NCBI GenBank assembly: GCA_903845155.1 | Contig: CAIMWN010000033.1 | Span: forward strand, 1 to 40,433 | DNA length: 40,433 bases | Reading direction: 5' to 3' | Source: Oligoflexia bacterium | GTDB lineage: Bacteria; Bdellovibrionota; UBA1018; CAIMNF01 | Part shown: positions 31,163-40,433 of the stretch, piece after piece | How the letters are laid out: each line of letters starts with the position of its first letter | How positions within the stretch are numbered: position 1 is the first letter of the stretch | Translations under genes and position numbers: made by a program | The notes under the pieces: generated by a model | Told to the model about the DNA's origin: nothing | What the model saw: the letters and a program-made list of their open reading frames with translations, nothing else | The model's database searches: none

Positions 31163-31592
31163 TAAGAAAAATAAAATCCCACTAAAAAAACTTGTCGATT
31201 TCATTCACGACGAAAATAATAATGCCTTTTACTCTTCAGACGAGAGTCTCAAAAGGTTTGATGATGGCCTGTCTTTAATTTTGAAAAGAGCAAACTCCGC
31301 CCAAGCTCATTCTTGGATCAATAAAGCAAAGGGAGAGATTTCAAAATTTAACGAACAACTCAAGAGTTCATTAATTGAGAAATACTCTAAACTTTCACGA
31401 GTAGAGCTGCTTGCTGAGTTCAAAAAGGAATCACTAGGCGGTTTAACATTTCAACACCAATTCCGTAACAAAAAACCCGAAGACCTTTCTGAAGACGAAT
31501 TACGTTCAATCCTAGAGGACCAAGAACTTTTAAAATCGCTTAACAAGCAGAAGGGAACTCCACCAGATGGCTCTGGCGAAGACAAAGGCTAA
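31152..31592 (+). CDS. Hypothetical protein between sigma-like and ImmA/IrrE genes
   Basis: 146 aa, charged and helical, SD GGGAG 8 bp before the ATG. Segments SRVELLAEFKKESLGGLTFQHQFRNKKPEDLSEDELRSIL suggest a small helical C-terminal domain. Overlaps both neighbours. Placement suggests a regulator or anti-sigma-like partner and possible ImmA/IrrE substrate; this is inference only. Confidence 0.6.
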   Translation: MSNNKKNKIPLKKLVDFIHDENNNAFYSSDESLKRFDDGLSLILKRANSAQAHSWINKAKGEISKFNEQLKSSLIEKYSKLSRVELLAEFKKESLGGLTFQHQFRNKKPEDLSEDELRSILEDQELLKSLNKQKGTPPDGSGEDKG

Positions 31593-32364
31593 ACAAGTCA
31601 TCGACCGCTTTCAGATAGACTCGCCCGAAATACTCAGTCACTTAGAAGAAATCTGTTGGGAATTAGGTGCGCCTGTTCGGTACGTCCCCATGTCTGGCGC
31701 AGACGCACGGCTTACGATGACCGGTGAAACCGGAATTATTTCTATTGCTGCAAGCGACAAAGGAAAACCAAAAAGTCGATTTTCTATCGCTCATGAACTT
31801 GGGCACTTCCTTCTTCACAAGGATATTAGCTCGGCACTGATTTGCGGACAAAACGAAATGCGCTGTTGGTTCTCAAAACAAGAGAACTATGCCCGCGAAA
31901 GTGACGCAAATGAGTTTTCTTCAGAACTATTAATGCCAGACTTTCTCGTAACTCCTACAATAAAAGATAAAAGACCCAACTTTTCCTTAATTGATGGAAT
32001 CTCGGAGACGTTTGGAGCTTCTACAACGGCAGCAGCTATTAGATTTACAGCTTTAACCAAGGAAGCTGTTGCAATCGTTGCGTACAATAAATCGAATGGT
32101 TACTTGTGGTCGGCAAGGTCAAAGCTATTTATCGAGCAAAATTACTTTATACCATCAGGAAAATTAAGCTCTTACACACTTGCGCACGACGCAGTAAATT
32201 CGAGCGACAGTGGAACAATGCAATCAATAGATGCAACAGCTTGGCTGAATCTACCGAGTTGGCTTGCTGAAGAAACAATCAAAGAGCAAACCCGATATTC
32301 TAGAGAGTATGATTTTGGGATTTCCTTATTATGGCTGGATTCCGGAAAACTGATTCGAAATTAA
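31567..32364 (+). CDS. ImmA/IrrE-family metallopeptidase
   Basis: 265 aa. Zinc-binding HELGHFLLH near residue 77 with the downstream ESDANEFSSELLMP helix (third ligand Glu). Family members cleave XRE-type repressors or similar proteins (ImmR, DdrO) to trigger excision or stress responses. The C-terminal 120 residues form an extra domain (YNKSNGYLWSARSKLF...). Encoded last in the sigma-like trio and tail-to-tail with the endonuclease gene (4-bp overlap). Confidence 0.88.
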   Translation: MALAKTKAKQVIDRFQIDSPEILSHLEEICWELGAPVRYVPMSGADARLTMTGETGIISIAASDKGKPKSRFSIAHELGHFLLHKDISSALICGQNEMRCWFSKQENYARESDANEFSSELLMPDFLVTPTIKDKRPNFSLIDGISETFGASTTAAAIRFTALTKEAVAIVAYNKSNGYLWSARSKLFIEQNYFIPSGKLSSYTLAHDAVNSSDSGTMQSIDATAWLNLPSWLAEETIKEQTRYSREYDFGISLLWLDSGKLIRN

Positions 32365-33176
32365 CAGTCTTTTCTAGCTCTCAATAGTTTCGTAAGCGTT
32401 GGTTCCCATTCATCTTCAACACTTTTTCCTATAAAAAGATGATCAATCAAACCTTGATTATGCAGGTCAATAAAACGAGCAAGATCAGATTTGCGAGCAT
32501 TCCATTGATCCTTCCCATCAAGAAAGACAATATGACTAATTTTATGTTTAGATTTTTCTTCAAACTCTCGAATTTCACGACCAACCAAATGACATTCATA
32601 GACAGCATCACTCATTTTACTGCCGCCACTTGTTTTGCCCCAATATTCTTTAATTTCCCAAACGATGTAAGGATCACGCAATGCCGGAATTGCTCCATCA
32701 AGATTTCTGGCGGTAACGTGTAAGTGATTATCAATACACCAAACACATCTTCTCTGTGGATTACCATCAACAGTCTCTTTAAAGTTAACACACACTCTCT
32801 GCGCAATAGTACCAACCGTCGCAATCAACGTTTTTGAAGATTGGTGATGATCCTTGCTTTTGGTCTTCGTTATTTCCCATTCAATTGATTCGGACTTACA
32901 ATAAGCCTTCGCTTGTTCCTCAGTTCTCAGTGAATCTAGTGCTCTTTTTAGTAACTGTTCTCGGTGTGAACCATACTTTACAATTAATTTTGCTGCATCA
33001 TCGCTAATATTTAATAAATCCCACCATCTTGAATCGCTTTTTTTTGCCGTAGAAAGCTCCAACAAAAACGCTTTCTGTTCAGTGCCACGAAGTGAGCAAT
33101 AAAATCGTAAAAGCTCCCAAAATGGATTTTTCCATCCAAGCTTTCTCCATGCCTCTATTTCAAGATCACCGTTCAT
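32361..33176 (-). CDS. Probable type II restriction endonuclease
   Basis: 271 aa. PD-(D/E)xK-like core: LDGAIPALRDPYIVWEIKEYWG near residues 158-180, with Asp and E-x-K spaced as in restriction nucleases, then GGSKMSDAVYECHLVGREI. Next to a controller protein and an N6-adenine methyltransferase, so the role follows mainly from context. Site specificity unknown. Its ATG overlaps the stop of a 51-codon gene. Confidence 0.7.
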   Translation of the reverse strand: MNGDLEIEAWRKLGWKNPFWELLRFYCSLRGTEQKAFLLELSTAKKSDSRWWDLLNISDDAAKLIVKYGSHREQLLKRALDSLRTEEQAKAYCKSESIEWEITKTKSKDHHQSSKTLIATVGTIAQRVCVNFKETVDGNPQRRCVWCIDNHLHVTARNLDGAIPALRDPYIVWEIKEYWGKTSGGSKMSDAVYECHLVGREIREFEEKSKHKISHIVFLDGKDQWNARKSDLARFIDLHNQGLIDHLFIGKSVEDEWEPTLTKLLRARKDC

Positions 33177-33328
33177 TGAACACCTTCAAAAATTGGGGGC
33201 GGTTTCATAGACTCCAAAAAATGGTCAACTCGTCCGAACATCGAACAGAATTTTTTAATTATTTGGCATAAAAGAGCAGAGAAACGAAAAGACACTGTGT
33301 CCTTAAAATCGTAAAATTGATCGCTCAC
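33173..33328 (-). CDS. 51-aa small protein between controller and endonuclease
   Basis: GTG start at 33328 overlaps the controller stop (GTGA) and its TGA overlaps the endonuclease ATG (ATGA), so all three genes are coupled. Sequence begins MSDQFYDFKDTVSFRF and ends KPPPIFEGVQ, with two cysteines in the middle. No family recognised. The double overlap is strong evidence that it is translated, or at least that it couples translation to the endonuclease. Confidence 0.6.
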   Translation of the reverse strand: MSDQFYDFKDTVSFRFSALLCQIIKKFCSMFGRVDHFLESMKPPPIFEGVQ

Positions 33329-33561
33329 TTTTCTACTCCTACACCCTGAACGAGTTTGGAGAGTGAAACACCCAAAGAAGAAGCTATTTTTACCATTACC
33401 GTGAGTGTTGGATTTCTCTCTCCACGCTCTAGACCACCCAGGTACGTTCTATGCATCTCAGCATAGTCAGCGAATCCTTCCTGGGAAAAACCTTTTTGTT
33501 TGCGAAGCTCGCGTAACCGAGTCCCAAAGTGAATGCACTCTGGGGTCTTAACTTGTGGCAT
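33325..33561 (-). CDS. Restriction-modification controller (C) protein
   Basis: 78 aa from ATG 33561; upstream TTG/GTG codons are less likely. HTH: FGTRLRELRKQKGFSQEGFADYAEMHRTYLGGLERGERNPTLTVMVKIASSLGVSLSKL, the pattern of C proteins that activate their own and the endonuclease gene and time methylation before cutting. Operon order is C, small gene, endonuclease. Confidence 0.82.
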   Translation of the reverse strand: MPQVKTPECIHFGTRLRELRKQKGFSQEGFADYAEMHRTYLGGLERGERNPTLTVMVKIASSLGVSLSKLVQGVGVEK

Positions 33562-33584
33562 TGACACCAATATGTTACAATGCT

Positions 33585-33594
33585 ACTTATAAGT
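33585..33594. promoter_or_regulatory. Candidate C-box
   Basis: Palindrome ACTTATAAGT (GACTTATAAGT on the minus strand) between the divergent C and methyltransferase genes, resembling C-protein operator half-sites. It covers the first in-frame ATG (33580) of the methyltransferase frame, which argues for a later methyltransferase start. Confidence 0.5.
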
Positions 33595-33603
33595 CTACAG
33601 CCT

Positions 33604-34464
33604 ATGAGTATCAATTTAAACATGCAACCTGAGTTCGACTTCAAAATTGAAACAACAATCGTTGCTCCAAAAAAGGCTGACCCTTTCATTAAGTGGGCCG
33701 GGGGTAAACAGGCTCTCGTTAGCCAATTAATTCCTCATTTCCCAAAGTCTTTTTCCAGATATTATGAGCCCTTTATTGGTGGGGGAGCTGTTTTTTTTGC
33801 AACTGAACATCCAGTGTCAATTATCTCAGACCAAAATGAATGGCTTATCGACACATATGAAGCTATTCGTGATGATTGGAAAAAAGTAGCAGCTACTCTT
33901 GATACACTACCCAATACTAAAAACGATTTTCTTCGCGTTCGCGCTATTGCCCCAAAGTCCTTAAATAAAATCGAACGTGCTGCTCATTTTATTTATTTAA
34001 ACAAGACATGTTTCCGCGGCTTATTTCGAGTAAATCGCCAAGGCCATTTTAACGTACCTTACGGTGCTTACGATCGTCGTTACTACGATCCCGCAAACCT
34101 CTCTGCTGCTGCTACCGCGCTATCTGGAACAACTATACTTCGGGGTGACTACGAAGCTGCAGTTGTAGGAATAAGTGAAGGTGACTTTTGTTACTTTGAT
34201 CCGCCCTACTACAAGCTTGGCGGCTTTGCAGACTTCAACCGCTATACTGCTGGACAATTTAGAGAAAAAGATCAAGTCCGTCTTGCGGCTCTTTGCAATG
34301 AACTTTCCGAACGGAATGTAAAATGGGCGATGAGTAATAGTGATACGCCGTTTATTCGAGATTTATATAAAAAATATCGGAAGGTTCAAGTCAACGCGAG
34401 AAGAGAGATTAATTTAAAATCTCAAGAACGTAATGTCTCCGAACTTTTAATTCTAAACTATTAA
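33604..34464 (+). CDS. D12-class (Dam-like) N6-adenine DNA methyltransferase
   Basis: 286 aa from ATG 33604; starts at 33580 or 33622 are also possible, none with an SD. Motifs: FIKWAGGKQALVSQL (SAM binding), YEPFIGGGAVFF, NKTCFRGLFRVNRQGHFNVPYG (target recognition) and catalytic YFDPPYYKL. Methylates adenine at the site cut by the neighbouring endonuclease; the sequence recognised cannot be read from motifs. TTGACA at 33561-33566 may be its -35. Confidence 0.9.
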   Translation: MSINLNMQPEFDFKIETTIVAPKKADPFIKWAGGKQALVSQLIPHFPKSFSRYYEPFIGGGAVFFATEHPVSIISDQNEWLIDTYEAIRDDWKKVAATLDTLPNTKNDFLRVRAIAPKSLNKIERAAHFIYLNKTCFRGLFRVNRQGHFNVPYGAYDRRYYDPANLSAAATALSGTTILRGDYEAAVVGISEGDFCYFDPPYYKLGGFADFNRYTAGQFREKDQVRLAALCNELSERNVKWAMSNSDTPFIRDLYKKYRKVQVNARREINLKSQERNVSELLILNY

Positions 34465-34534
34465 AAATCAAATAAGACCGGGCATTCGCATAGGGCATAA
34501 CTTGACAAATACAATATCCCCATGTTTTTTTTAT

Positions 34535-34555
34535 TGGAGTTAGGGTGGAGTTACG
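34535..34555. promoter_or_regulatory. Candidate integrase arm-type site, right end
   Basis: TGGAGTTAGGGTGGAGTTACG, one base different from 20428-20448 and in the same orientation, 93 bp inside attR. Two GGAGTTA copies are spaced 11 bp apart. There is no gene here, so its conservation is best explained as a recombinase site. Confidence 0.65.
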
Positions 34556-34604
34556 GATGTGCAAGAAGCGTAAAGAAGTATAAAATTTTTGGATGCGGTG
34601 AAAA

Positions 34605-34645
34605 TAAAAAAGCCCCTCTTCTTGCGAAGAAAAGGCATTTTTAAA
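34605..34645 (-). terminator. Terminator after tRNA-Val
   Basis: On the minus strand GCCTTTTCTTC-GCAA-GAAGAGGGGC is followed by TTTTTTAT, starting about 9 bp beyond the CCA end. It lies inside the element, so it is supplied by it. Confidence 0.7.
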
Positions 34646-34647
34646 GT

Positions 34648-34693
34648 TGGTGGGCGATGAGAGGCTCGAACTCCCGACCTTGACGGTGTAAAC
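34648..34693 (-). repeat. attR: element-side 3' part of tRNA-Val
   Basis: 46 bp identical to 20220-20265. It completes the intact tRNA, from the anticodon loop to the encoded CCA. Confidence 0.9.
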
Positions 34694-34723
34694 ATCCTGC
34701 TCTACCAACTGAGCTAATCGCCC
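34648..34723 (-). tRNA. tRNA-Val (anticodon UAC)
   Basis: 76 nt including encoded CCA. Acceptor GGGCGAT/ATCGCCC, D arm GCTC...GAGC, anticodon loop TTTACAC with UAC at 34690-34688, T arm GGGAG-TTCGAGC-CTCTC. The anticodon stem has one U-G wobble and a G-A mismatch at its base. Serves as attB for the element. Confidence 0.95.
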
Positions 34724-34745
34724 TAAAAACTGATTTTATTTTTAT

Positions 34746-34782
34746 ACCGAGTTTTAGATGAAAAATCCACCTAAAACTCGGT
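34746..34782. repeat. Hairpin between rpoC and tRNA-Val
   Basis: ACCGAGTTTTAG (34746-34757) and CTAAAACTCGGT (34771-34782), a perfect 12-bp stem 7 bp beyond the rpoC stop. On the minus strand it is followed by an A-rich rather than T-rich stretch, so it may be a processing or 3'-stabilising hairpin rather than a standard terminator. Confidence 0.55.
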
Positions 34783-34788
34783 TTGAAA

Positions 34789-37700
34789 TTACATAGTTCG
34801 AAGTGAAGCAGTTTCTGCTTCGTTCGTTGGAGCGGTATCCACGGTATTTTCAGTTACTTTAGCAACGAGGTTACGGTATTTCGCAAGACCCGTTCCCGCA
34901 GGAACCAAACGACCCATAATCACGTTCTCTTTCAGACCTTTTAAGTAATCGACTTTACCGGTAATTGCCGCTTCAGTAAGAACCTTAGTGGTCTCTTGGA
35001 ATGAAGCTGCAGAAATAAAGCTCTCAGTAGTGAGGGAAGCTTTAGTGATACCGAGAAGGATAGGCTCAGAAGTTGCTGCCTGTCCTCCGTTCGCAAGCGT
35101 CTTACGATTCTCTTCTTCGTACATGAAACGTTCAACTGATTCGCCAGATAGGAATCTGGTGTCACCGTTGTCGAGAACTTTCACTTTACGAAGCATTTGG
35201 CGAACGATTACTTCAATGTGCTTATCGTTAATCTTCACACCTTGTAGACGATAAACTTCTTGGACTTCGTCCACTAAGTATTTCGCCAGGGACTTATCAC
35301 CCAGTACGCGCAATACGTCGTGCGGATTAATTGGGCCATCCACAAGTGGATCACCGGCTTTAACATAATCCCCTTCATTGACCGACAAATGTCGTCCTTT
35401 ACCGATTAAGTATTCGCGTGGTTCGCCAGTATTATCGCCTGTTCCATCCGGAGATACGATTACTTTACGTTTTCCTTTGGTGTCTTTACCGAAAGAAACG
35501 ATACCGTCGATTTCAGAAACCACAGAAGCATCTTTTGGTTTACGTGCTTCGAAAAGCTCCGCAACCCGTGGAAGACCCCCGGTAATATCTTTTGTCTTTG
35601 AAGTTTCACGGTGAATTTTCGCAATCAAGTCACCCGGCATGATGTCGGCGTTATCCGCCACAATCAAGTTTGAACCCATTGGAAGGTTATACCGACCCAT
35701 CCGTTGTGAGCCAGTCACTTGAACTACATTACCACTTGGATCAGTAATGAGAACTTTAGGACGCTTATCAGTTTTAGATTCGATGATTACTTTGTGCGAG
35801 AGACCAGTAACAGCATCGAACTGCTCTTGCATGGTGAGACCTTCTTCAAGATCTTCATACACGAGTTTACCTTGAACCTCAGAAATGATCGGAGTGGAAT
35901 ATGGATCCCATTCAGCAATCATAGTTCCGCGCTCAACCGCTGCGCCTTCAATTAACATTAATTTCGCACCGTAAACTACTGAATAACGTTCGCGTTCGCG
36001 TCCGTTTGCATCTACGACGGTAAGTTCACCGTTTCTGCTCATGATAATAGTGAGACCTTCACGATTTTTCACTGTAATCACGTTGTGGAATTTAACTGTT
36101 CCCTTAGTTTTAGCCTGTAGGGTTGATTGTTCCGCTGACCTTGATGCAGCTCCTCCGATGTGGAAGGTACGCATTGTTAACTGAGTACCCGGCTCACCGA
36201 TTGATTGAGCTGCAATTACACCCACAGCCTCACCGTTATTCACGATGCGACCACGCGCTAGATCGCGTCCGTAACAAGAAGCACAAATTCCGTGGCGTGC
36301 TTGGCAAGTGAGTACTGAACGGATGAACACTTTATCCACTCCAGCCAGGTCAATTGCTTTCACACTATCTTCATCCAGTAGGTAGCCATCTTTAAAGAGG
36401 ACGTCTCCGCTGACTGGATCAAGAATATCTTCAAGAATCGTACGTCCTAATACCCGTACACTTAATGCTTCGATCACTTCTCCGCCTTCGATAAGCGGAG
36501 TCATCATAATTCCATCTTTGGTTCCACAATCAGGTTCAGTCACAATTACATCTTGTGCGACATCGACGAGACGACGAGTCAAGTATCCTGAGTTGGCAGT
36601 TTTAAGAGCTGTATCCGCGAGACCCTTACGAGCACCATGGGTAGATACGAAGTATTGGAGTACCGAGAGACCTTCGCGGAAGTTCGCGATAATTGGAGTC
36701 TCGATGATTTCACCACTTGGTTTAGCCATCAATCCGCGCATTCCTGCGAGCTGACGAATCTGAGCATTCGATCCCCGTGCTCCTGAATCCGCCATAATGA
36801 AAATAGAATTAAATGCAGGACCAGTCAAAGTCTTCTCTTTTCCCGCCCAGCCTTCTGGCGCATGGAAAGTTTGAGTAGAGATGTGCTTCATCATCGCAGT
36901 CGTTACTTGTTCACCGGTTTGTGCCCAAATATCGATCACTTTGTTGTAGCGCTCACCATCAGTAATGAGACCTTCAACGTATTGGTTTTCAATTTCTTGA
37001 ACCTGTCCATAGGCCACTTCAATGAGAGCTTTTTTCTCTTGTGGAATGATCATGTCATGGATGGAGATTGAAATACCGGCTTTCATCGCTTGACGGAAAC
37101 CCGTCTGCATAATTTGATCGGCTAGAATAACTGTCTTTTTGTTTCCAGTTCTACGGAAACAAATATCAATTAATTCTGCCAATTCTTTTTTACCAAGAAC
37201 TTTATTATAGAGTCTGAATTCAATTTCGACCGGAACAATTTCAGATAAAAGCGCACGACCTACTGTCGTAGCTTCAATAATGCCGTTAATACGACATTTC
37301 ACTTTAGCCTGAAGATCCACTACTCCTGAATCGAATGCAAAACGCACTTCGGTAGGATTAGAGAAAATCTTCCCCTCACCGCGAGCAAACGGACGTTCGC
37401 GAGTCATGTAGTACATTCCAAGAACGATATCTTGGGATGGAACAATGATTGGCTTTCCGTGAGCAGGTGAAAGGATGTTATTGGTCGACATCATCAATAC
37501 GCGGGCTTCAATTTGAGCTTCAATTGACAATGGAACGTGAACCGCCATTTGGTCACCATCGAAGTCGGCATTGAATGCCGTACAAACAAGCGGATGAAGT
37601 TGAATTGCTTTTCCTTCAATCAATAATGGTTCAAATGCTTGAATCCCAAGTCTGTGAAGGGTCGGCGCACGATTGAGAAGTACTGGATGCTCTTTAACTA

Positions 37701-38943
37701 CTTCTTCTAAGATATCCCAAACTTCTTGCTTCGTTTGTTCCACCATTTTCTTCGCAGACTTAATGGTAGTGACATAACCGTACTCGATGAGCTTGTTATA
37801 AATGAATGGCTTAAATAACTCGAGCGCCATTACTTTTGGAAGACCGCATTGATGTAAACGGAGTTCAGGACCAACTACGATCACCGAACGTCCAGAATAA
37901 TCTACGCGTTTTCCAAGTAAGTTTTGACGGAAACGACCTTGCTTACCTTTGAGCATGTCAGAAAGTGAGCGAAGTGGACGTTTATTTGGACCAGTGAATA
38001 CTTTTCCGCGACGACCGTTATCAAACAATGCATCTACTGATTCCTGAAGCATGCGCTTCTCGTTTCGGATGATGATGTCTGGAGCGTTAAGTTCCACGAG
38101 ACGGCGAAGACGGTTATTACGATTGATGACACGGCGATAAAGGTCGTTCAAGTCAGAAGTAGCAAAACGGCCACCATCAAGTGGTACGAGTGGGCGAAGT
38201 TCTGGTGGAATCACCGGAATTACGTCCAACATCATCCAATCTGGCTTATTGGTTTGGCTGGTTTTGAATGCTTCTACTACAGTCAAACGTTTTGTAAGTT
38301 TAGTTTTTTGAGCTTCTGAAACTACCGCTTTTAAGTCACGGCGAAGCGTACGGGAAAGAAGTTCAATGTCGATCTTTTTCAATAACTCACGAATTGCTTC
38401 TCCGCCCATTCCGGCAGTAAACGCAACACCGTCTTTAAGCAACTGAGCATGTTTTTCTTCAGAAAGAACAGTTCCCGCTTCAACATCAGAGTTACCTTGG
38501 TCAACCATAACGTAAGACTCACAATAAAGAACTTTTTCAAGATCTTTCAAAGTGAAATCAAGGAGTGCACCCATACGTGATGGAAGTGAGCGTAAAAACC
38601 AAATGTGAGCTACTGGGCAAGCAAGCTCTATGTGGCCTAAGCGTTCACGGCGAACTTTTGATTGAATTACTTCAACACCGCACTTTTCGCAAACCACACC
38701 ACGGTGTTTCATGCGTTTATACTTACCGCAGTTACATTCGTAATCTTTTACTGGTCCAAAAATTTTTGCACAAAACAAACCATCGCGCTCAGGCTTGAAT
38801 GTACGATAGTTAATAGTTTCTGGTTTCTTGACTTCCCCGAAACTCCACTCACGGATTTTTTCAGGTGAAGCTAAGGAAATTCGAATTCCTTTAAAACTTA
38901 ATGGATCTTTCGGTTTGTCGAAAAAATTTAATAAATCTTTCAT
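34789..38943 (-). CDS. rpoC: RNA polymerase subunit beta'
   Basis: 1384 aa, full length. N-terminal zinc finger [20 protein letters not shown] near residue 70, the active-site [15 protein letters not shown] motif with three catalytic aspartates, the trigger-loop region ([16 protein letters not shown]) and the second zinc site ([16 protein letters not shown]). It catalyses RNA synthesis with RpoB. The start [17 protein letters not shown] is of the delta/Bdellovibrio type as I recall it. It lies 101 bp after rpoB; the gap has a small hairpin (GGCGAAATCGCC) and an SD. Confidence 0.98.
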   Translation of the reverse strand: MKDLLNFFDKPKDPLSFKGIRISLASPEKIREWSFGEVKKPETINYRTFKPERDGLFCAKIFGPVKDYECNCGKYKRMKHRGVVCEKCGVEVIQSKVRRERLGHIELACPVAHIWFLRSLPSRMGALLDFTLKDLEKVLYCESYVMVDQGNSDVEAGTVLSEEKHAQLLKDGVAFTAGMGGEAIRELLKKIDIELLSRTLRRDLKAVVSEAQKTKLTKRLTVVEAFKTSQTNKPDWMMLDVIPVIPPELRPLVPLDGGRFATSDLNDLYRRVINRNNRLRRLVELNAPDIIIRNEKRMLQESVDALFDNGRRGKVFTGPNKRPLRSLSDMLKGKQGRFRQNLLGKRVDYSGRSVIVVGPELRLHQCGLPKVMALELFKPFIYNKLIEYGYVTTIKSAKKMVEQTKQEVWDILEEVVKEHPVLLNRAPTLHRLGIQAFEPLLIEGKAIQLHPLVCTAFNADFDGDQMAVHVPLSIEAQIEARVLMMSTNNILSPAHGKPIIVPSQDIVLGMYYMTRERPFARGEGKIFSNPTEVRFAFDSGVVDLQAKVKCRINGIIEATTVGRALLSEIVPVEIEFRLYNKVLGKKELAELIDICFRRTGNKKTVILADQIMQTGFRQAMKAGISISIHDMIIPQEKKALIEVAYGQVQEIENQYVEGLITDGERYNKVIDIWAQTGEQVTTAMMKHISTQTFHAPEGWAGKEKTLTGPAFNSIFIMADSGARGSNAQIRQLAGMRGLMAKPSGEIIETPIIANFREGLSVLQYFVSTHGARKGLADTALKTANSGYLTRRLVDVAQDVIVTEPDCGTKDGIMMTPLIEGGEVIEALSVRVLGRTILEDILDPVSGDVLFKDGYLLDEDSVKAIDLAGVDKVFIRSVLTCQARHGICASCYGRDLARGRIVNNGEAVGVIAAQSIGEPGTQLTMRTFHIGGAASRSAEQSTLQAKTKGTVKFHNVITVKNREGLTIIMSRNGELTVVDANGRERERYSVVYGAKLMLIEGAAVERGTMIAEWDPYSTPIISEVQGKLVYEDLEEGLTMQEQFDAVTGLSHKVIIESKTDKRPKVLITDPSGNVVQVTGSQRMGRYNLPMGSNLIVADNADIMPGDLIAKIHRETSKTKDITGGLPRVAELFEARKPKDASVVSEIDGIVSFGKDTKGKRKVIVSPDGTGDNTGEPREYLIGKGRHLSVNEGDYVKAGDPLVDGPINPHDVLRVLGDKSLAKYLVDEVQEVYRLQGVKINDKHIEVIVRQMLRKVKVLDNGDTRFLSGESVERFMYEEENRKTLANGGQAATSEPILLGITKASLTTESFISAASFQETTKVLTEAAITGKVDYLKGLKENVIMGRLVPAGTGLAKYRNLVAKVTENTVDTAPTNEAETASLRTM

Positions 38944-39044
38944 CGTTTCGTGCCCTCTTTTGCTTTGTATCTAAACTTAAAATTACGTTTTTAAAATTAC
39001 ACCGAGGCGATTTCGCCCCGGCGCAACTGATTCGTTATAATTTG

Positions 39045-40433
<1,389 letters not shown>

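Larger units (their letters stand above)
20220..34693. mobile_element. Integrative element in tRNA-Val, about 14.5 kb
   Basis: Bounded by a perfect 46-bp direct repeat, the tRNA copy intact at the right and truncated at the left. A tyrosine integrase lies 190 bp inside the left end, and matching 21-bp motifs (double GGAGTTA) lie inside both ends. Cargo: XRE and AlpA-like regulators, paralogous unknown genes, a possible Rep, a second tyrosine recombinase, lipoproteins, a GIY-YIG nuclease, a sigma-like/ImmA-IrrE trio and a restriction-modification locus. No conjugation genes are inside. Whether it is mobile is untested. Confidence 0.88.

Noticed and set aside
34409-34708. 99-aa minus-strand ORF crossing the tRNA
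   Set aside because: It reads the tRNA-Val sequence itself (MVEQDVYTVKVGSSSLSSPT), the same shadow as at 20029-20397; not a gene.
34746-34782. Standard rho-independent terminator for rpoC
   Set aside because: The stem is perfect but the following minus-strand bases are A-rich, so it is listed only as a hairpin.

Overview
The window looks like a chromosomal segment of a Gram-negative bacterium of moderate-to-low GC. The rpoB-rpoC pair at the right end, with RpoC beginning [17 protein letters not shown], resembles Bdellovibrionota or other delta-type proteobacteria. That assignment is from memory of the family and was not tested. Two accessory blocks lie between ordinary chromosomal genes on the left and the RNA polymerase operon on the right.

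Left block (1-7912): a DMT-family transporter cut by the window edge and an atypical SDR protein. Next is a tightly overlapping minus-strand operon (6973 down to 1652): a 24-codon peptide ORF, an HExxH protein resembling the aKG-HExxH peptide beta-hydroxylases of RiPP pathways, a family-5 (oligopeptide-type) solute-binding protein without permeases, and a 1003-residue MFS / histidine kinase / receiver fusion. I read this as a possible make-modify-and-sense peptide signalling system and consider it the most interesting object here. A thiopurine methyltransferase gene follows.

Middle accessory block (about 7.98-20.2 kb): VirB9-like, VirB10-like and VirD4-like proteins, a glycine-zipper lipoprotein and a Replic_Relax-like protein; a strongly palindromic non-coding stretch that could be a transfer origin; a small secreted protein; a zinc-ribbon protein; a three-gene AbiE-type toxin-antitoxin operon; several XRE regulators with clear operators; and a large serine recombinase. 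Its reading frame runs through a terminator and ends inside the antisense of a tRNA 3' half.

Right accessory block (20220-34693): an integrated element of about 14.5 kb bounded by a perfect 46-bp direct repeat. The right copy is the 3' part of an intact tRNA-Val(UAC) and the left copy is the displaced fragment. A tyrosine integrase sits next to the left copy, and a near-identical double GGAGTTA motif lies just inside both ends. Cargo includes a leaderless XRE regulator, an AlpA-like HTH gene behind an SD-masking hairpin, two paralogous genes, a possible Rep protein, a second tyrosine recombinase, a lipoprotein/secreted protein operon, a GIY-YIG nuclease, a sigma-like / unknown / ImmA-IrrE trio, and a restriction-modification locus with a controller protein and an extra 51-codon gene.

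Right end (34746-40433): hairpin, rpoC, and the 3' part of rpoB, all on the minus strand. Functional calls rest on motif reading by eye; no database search was possible.
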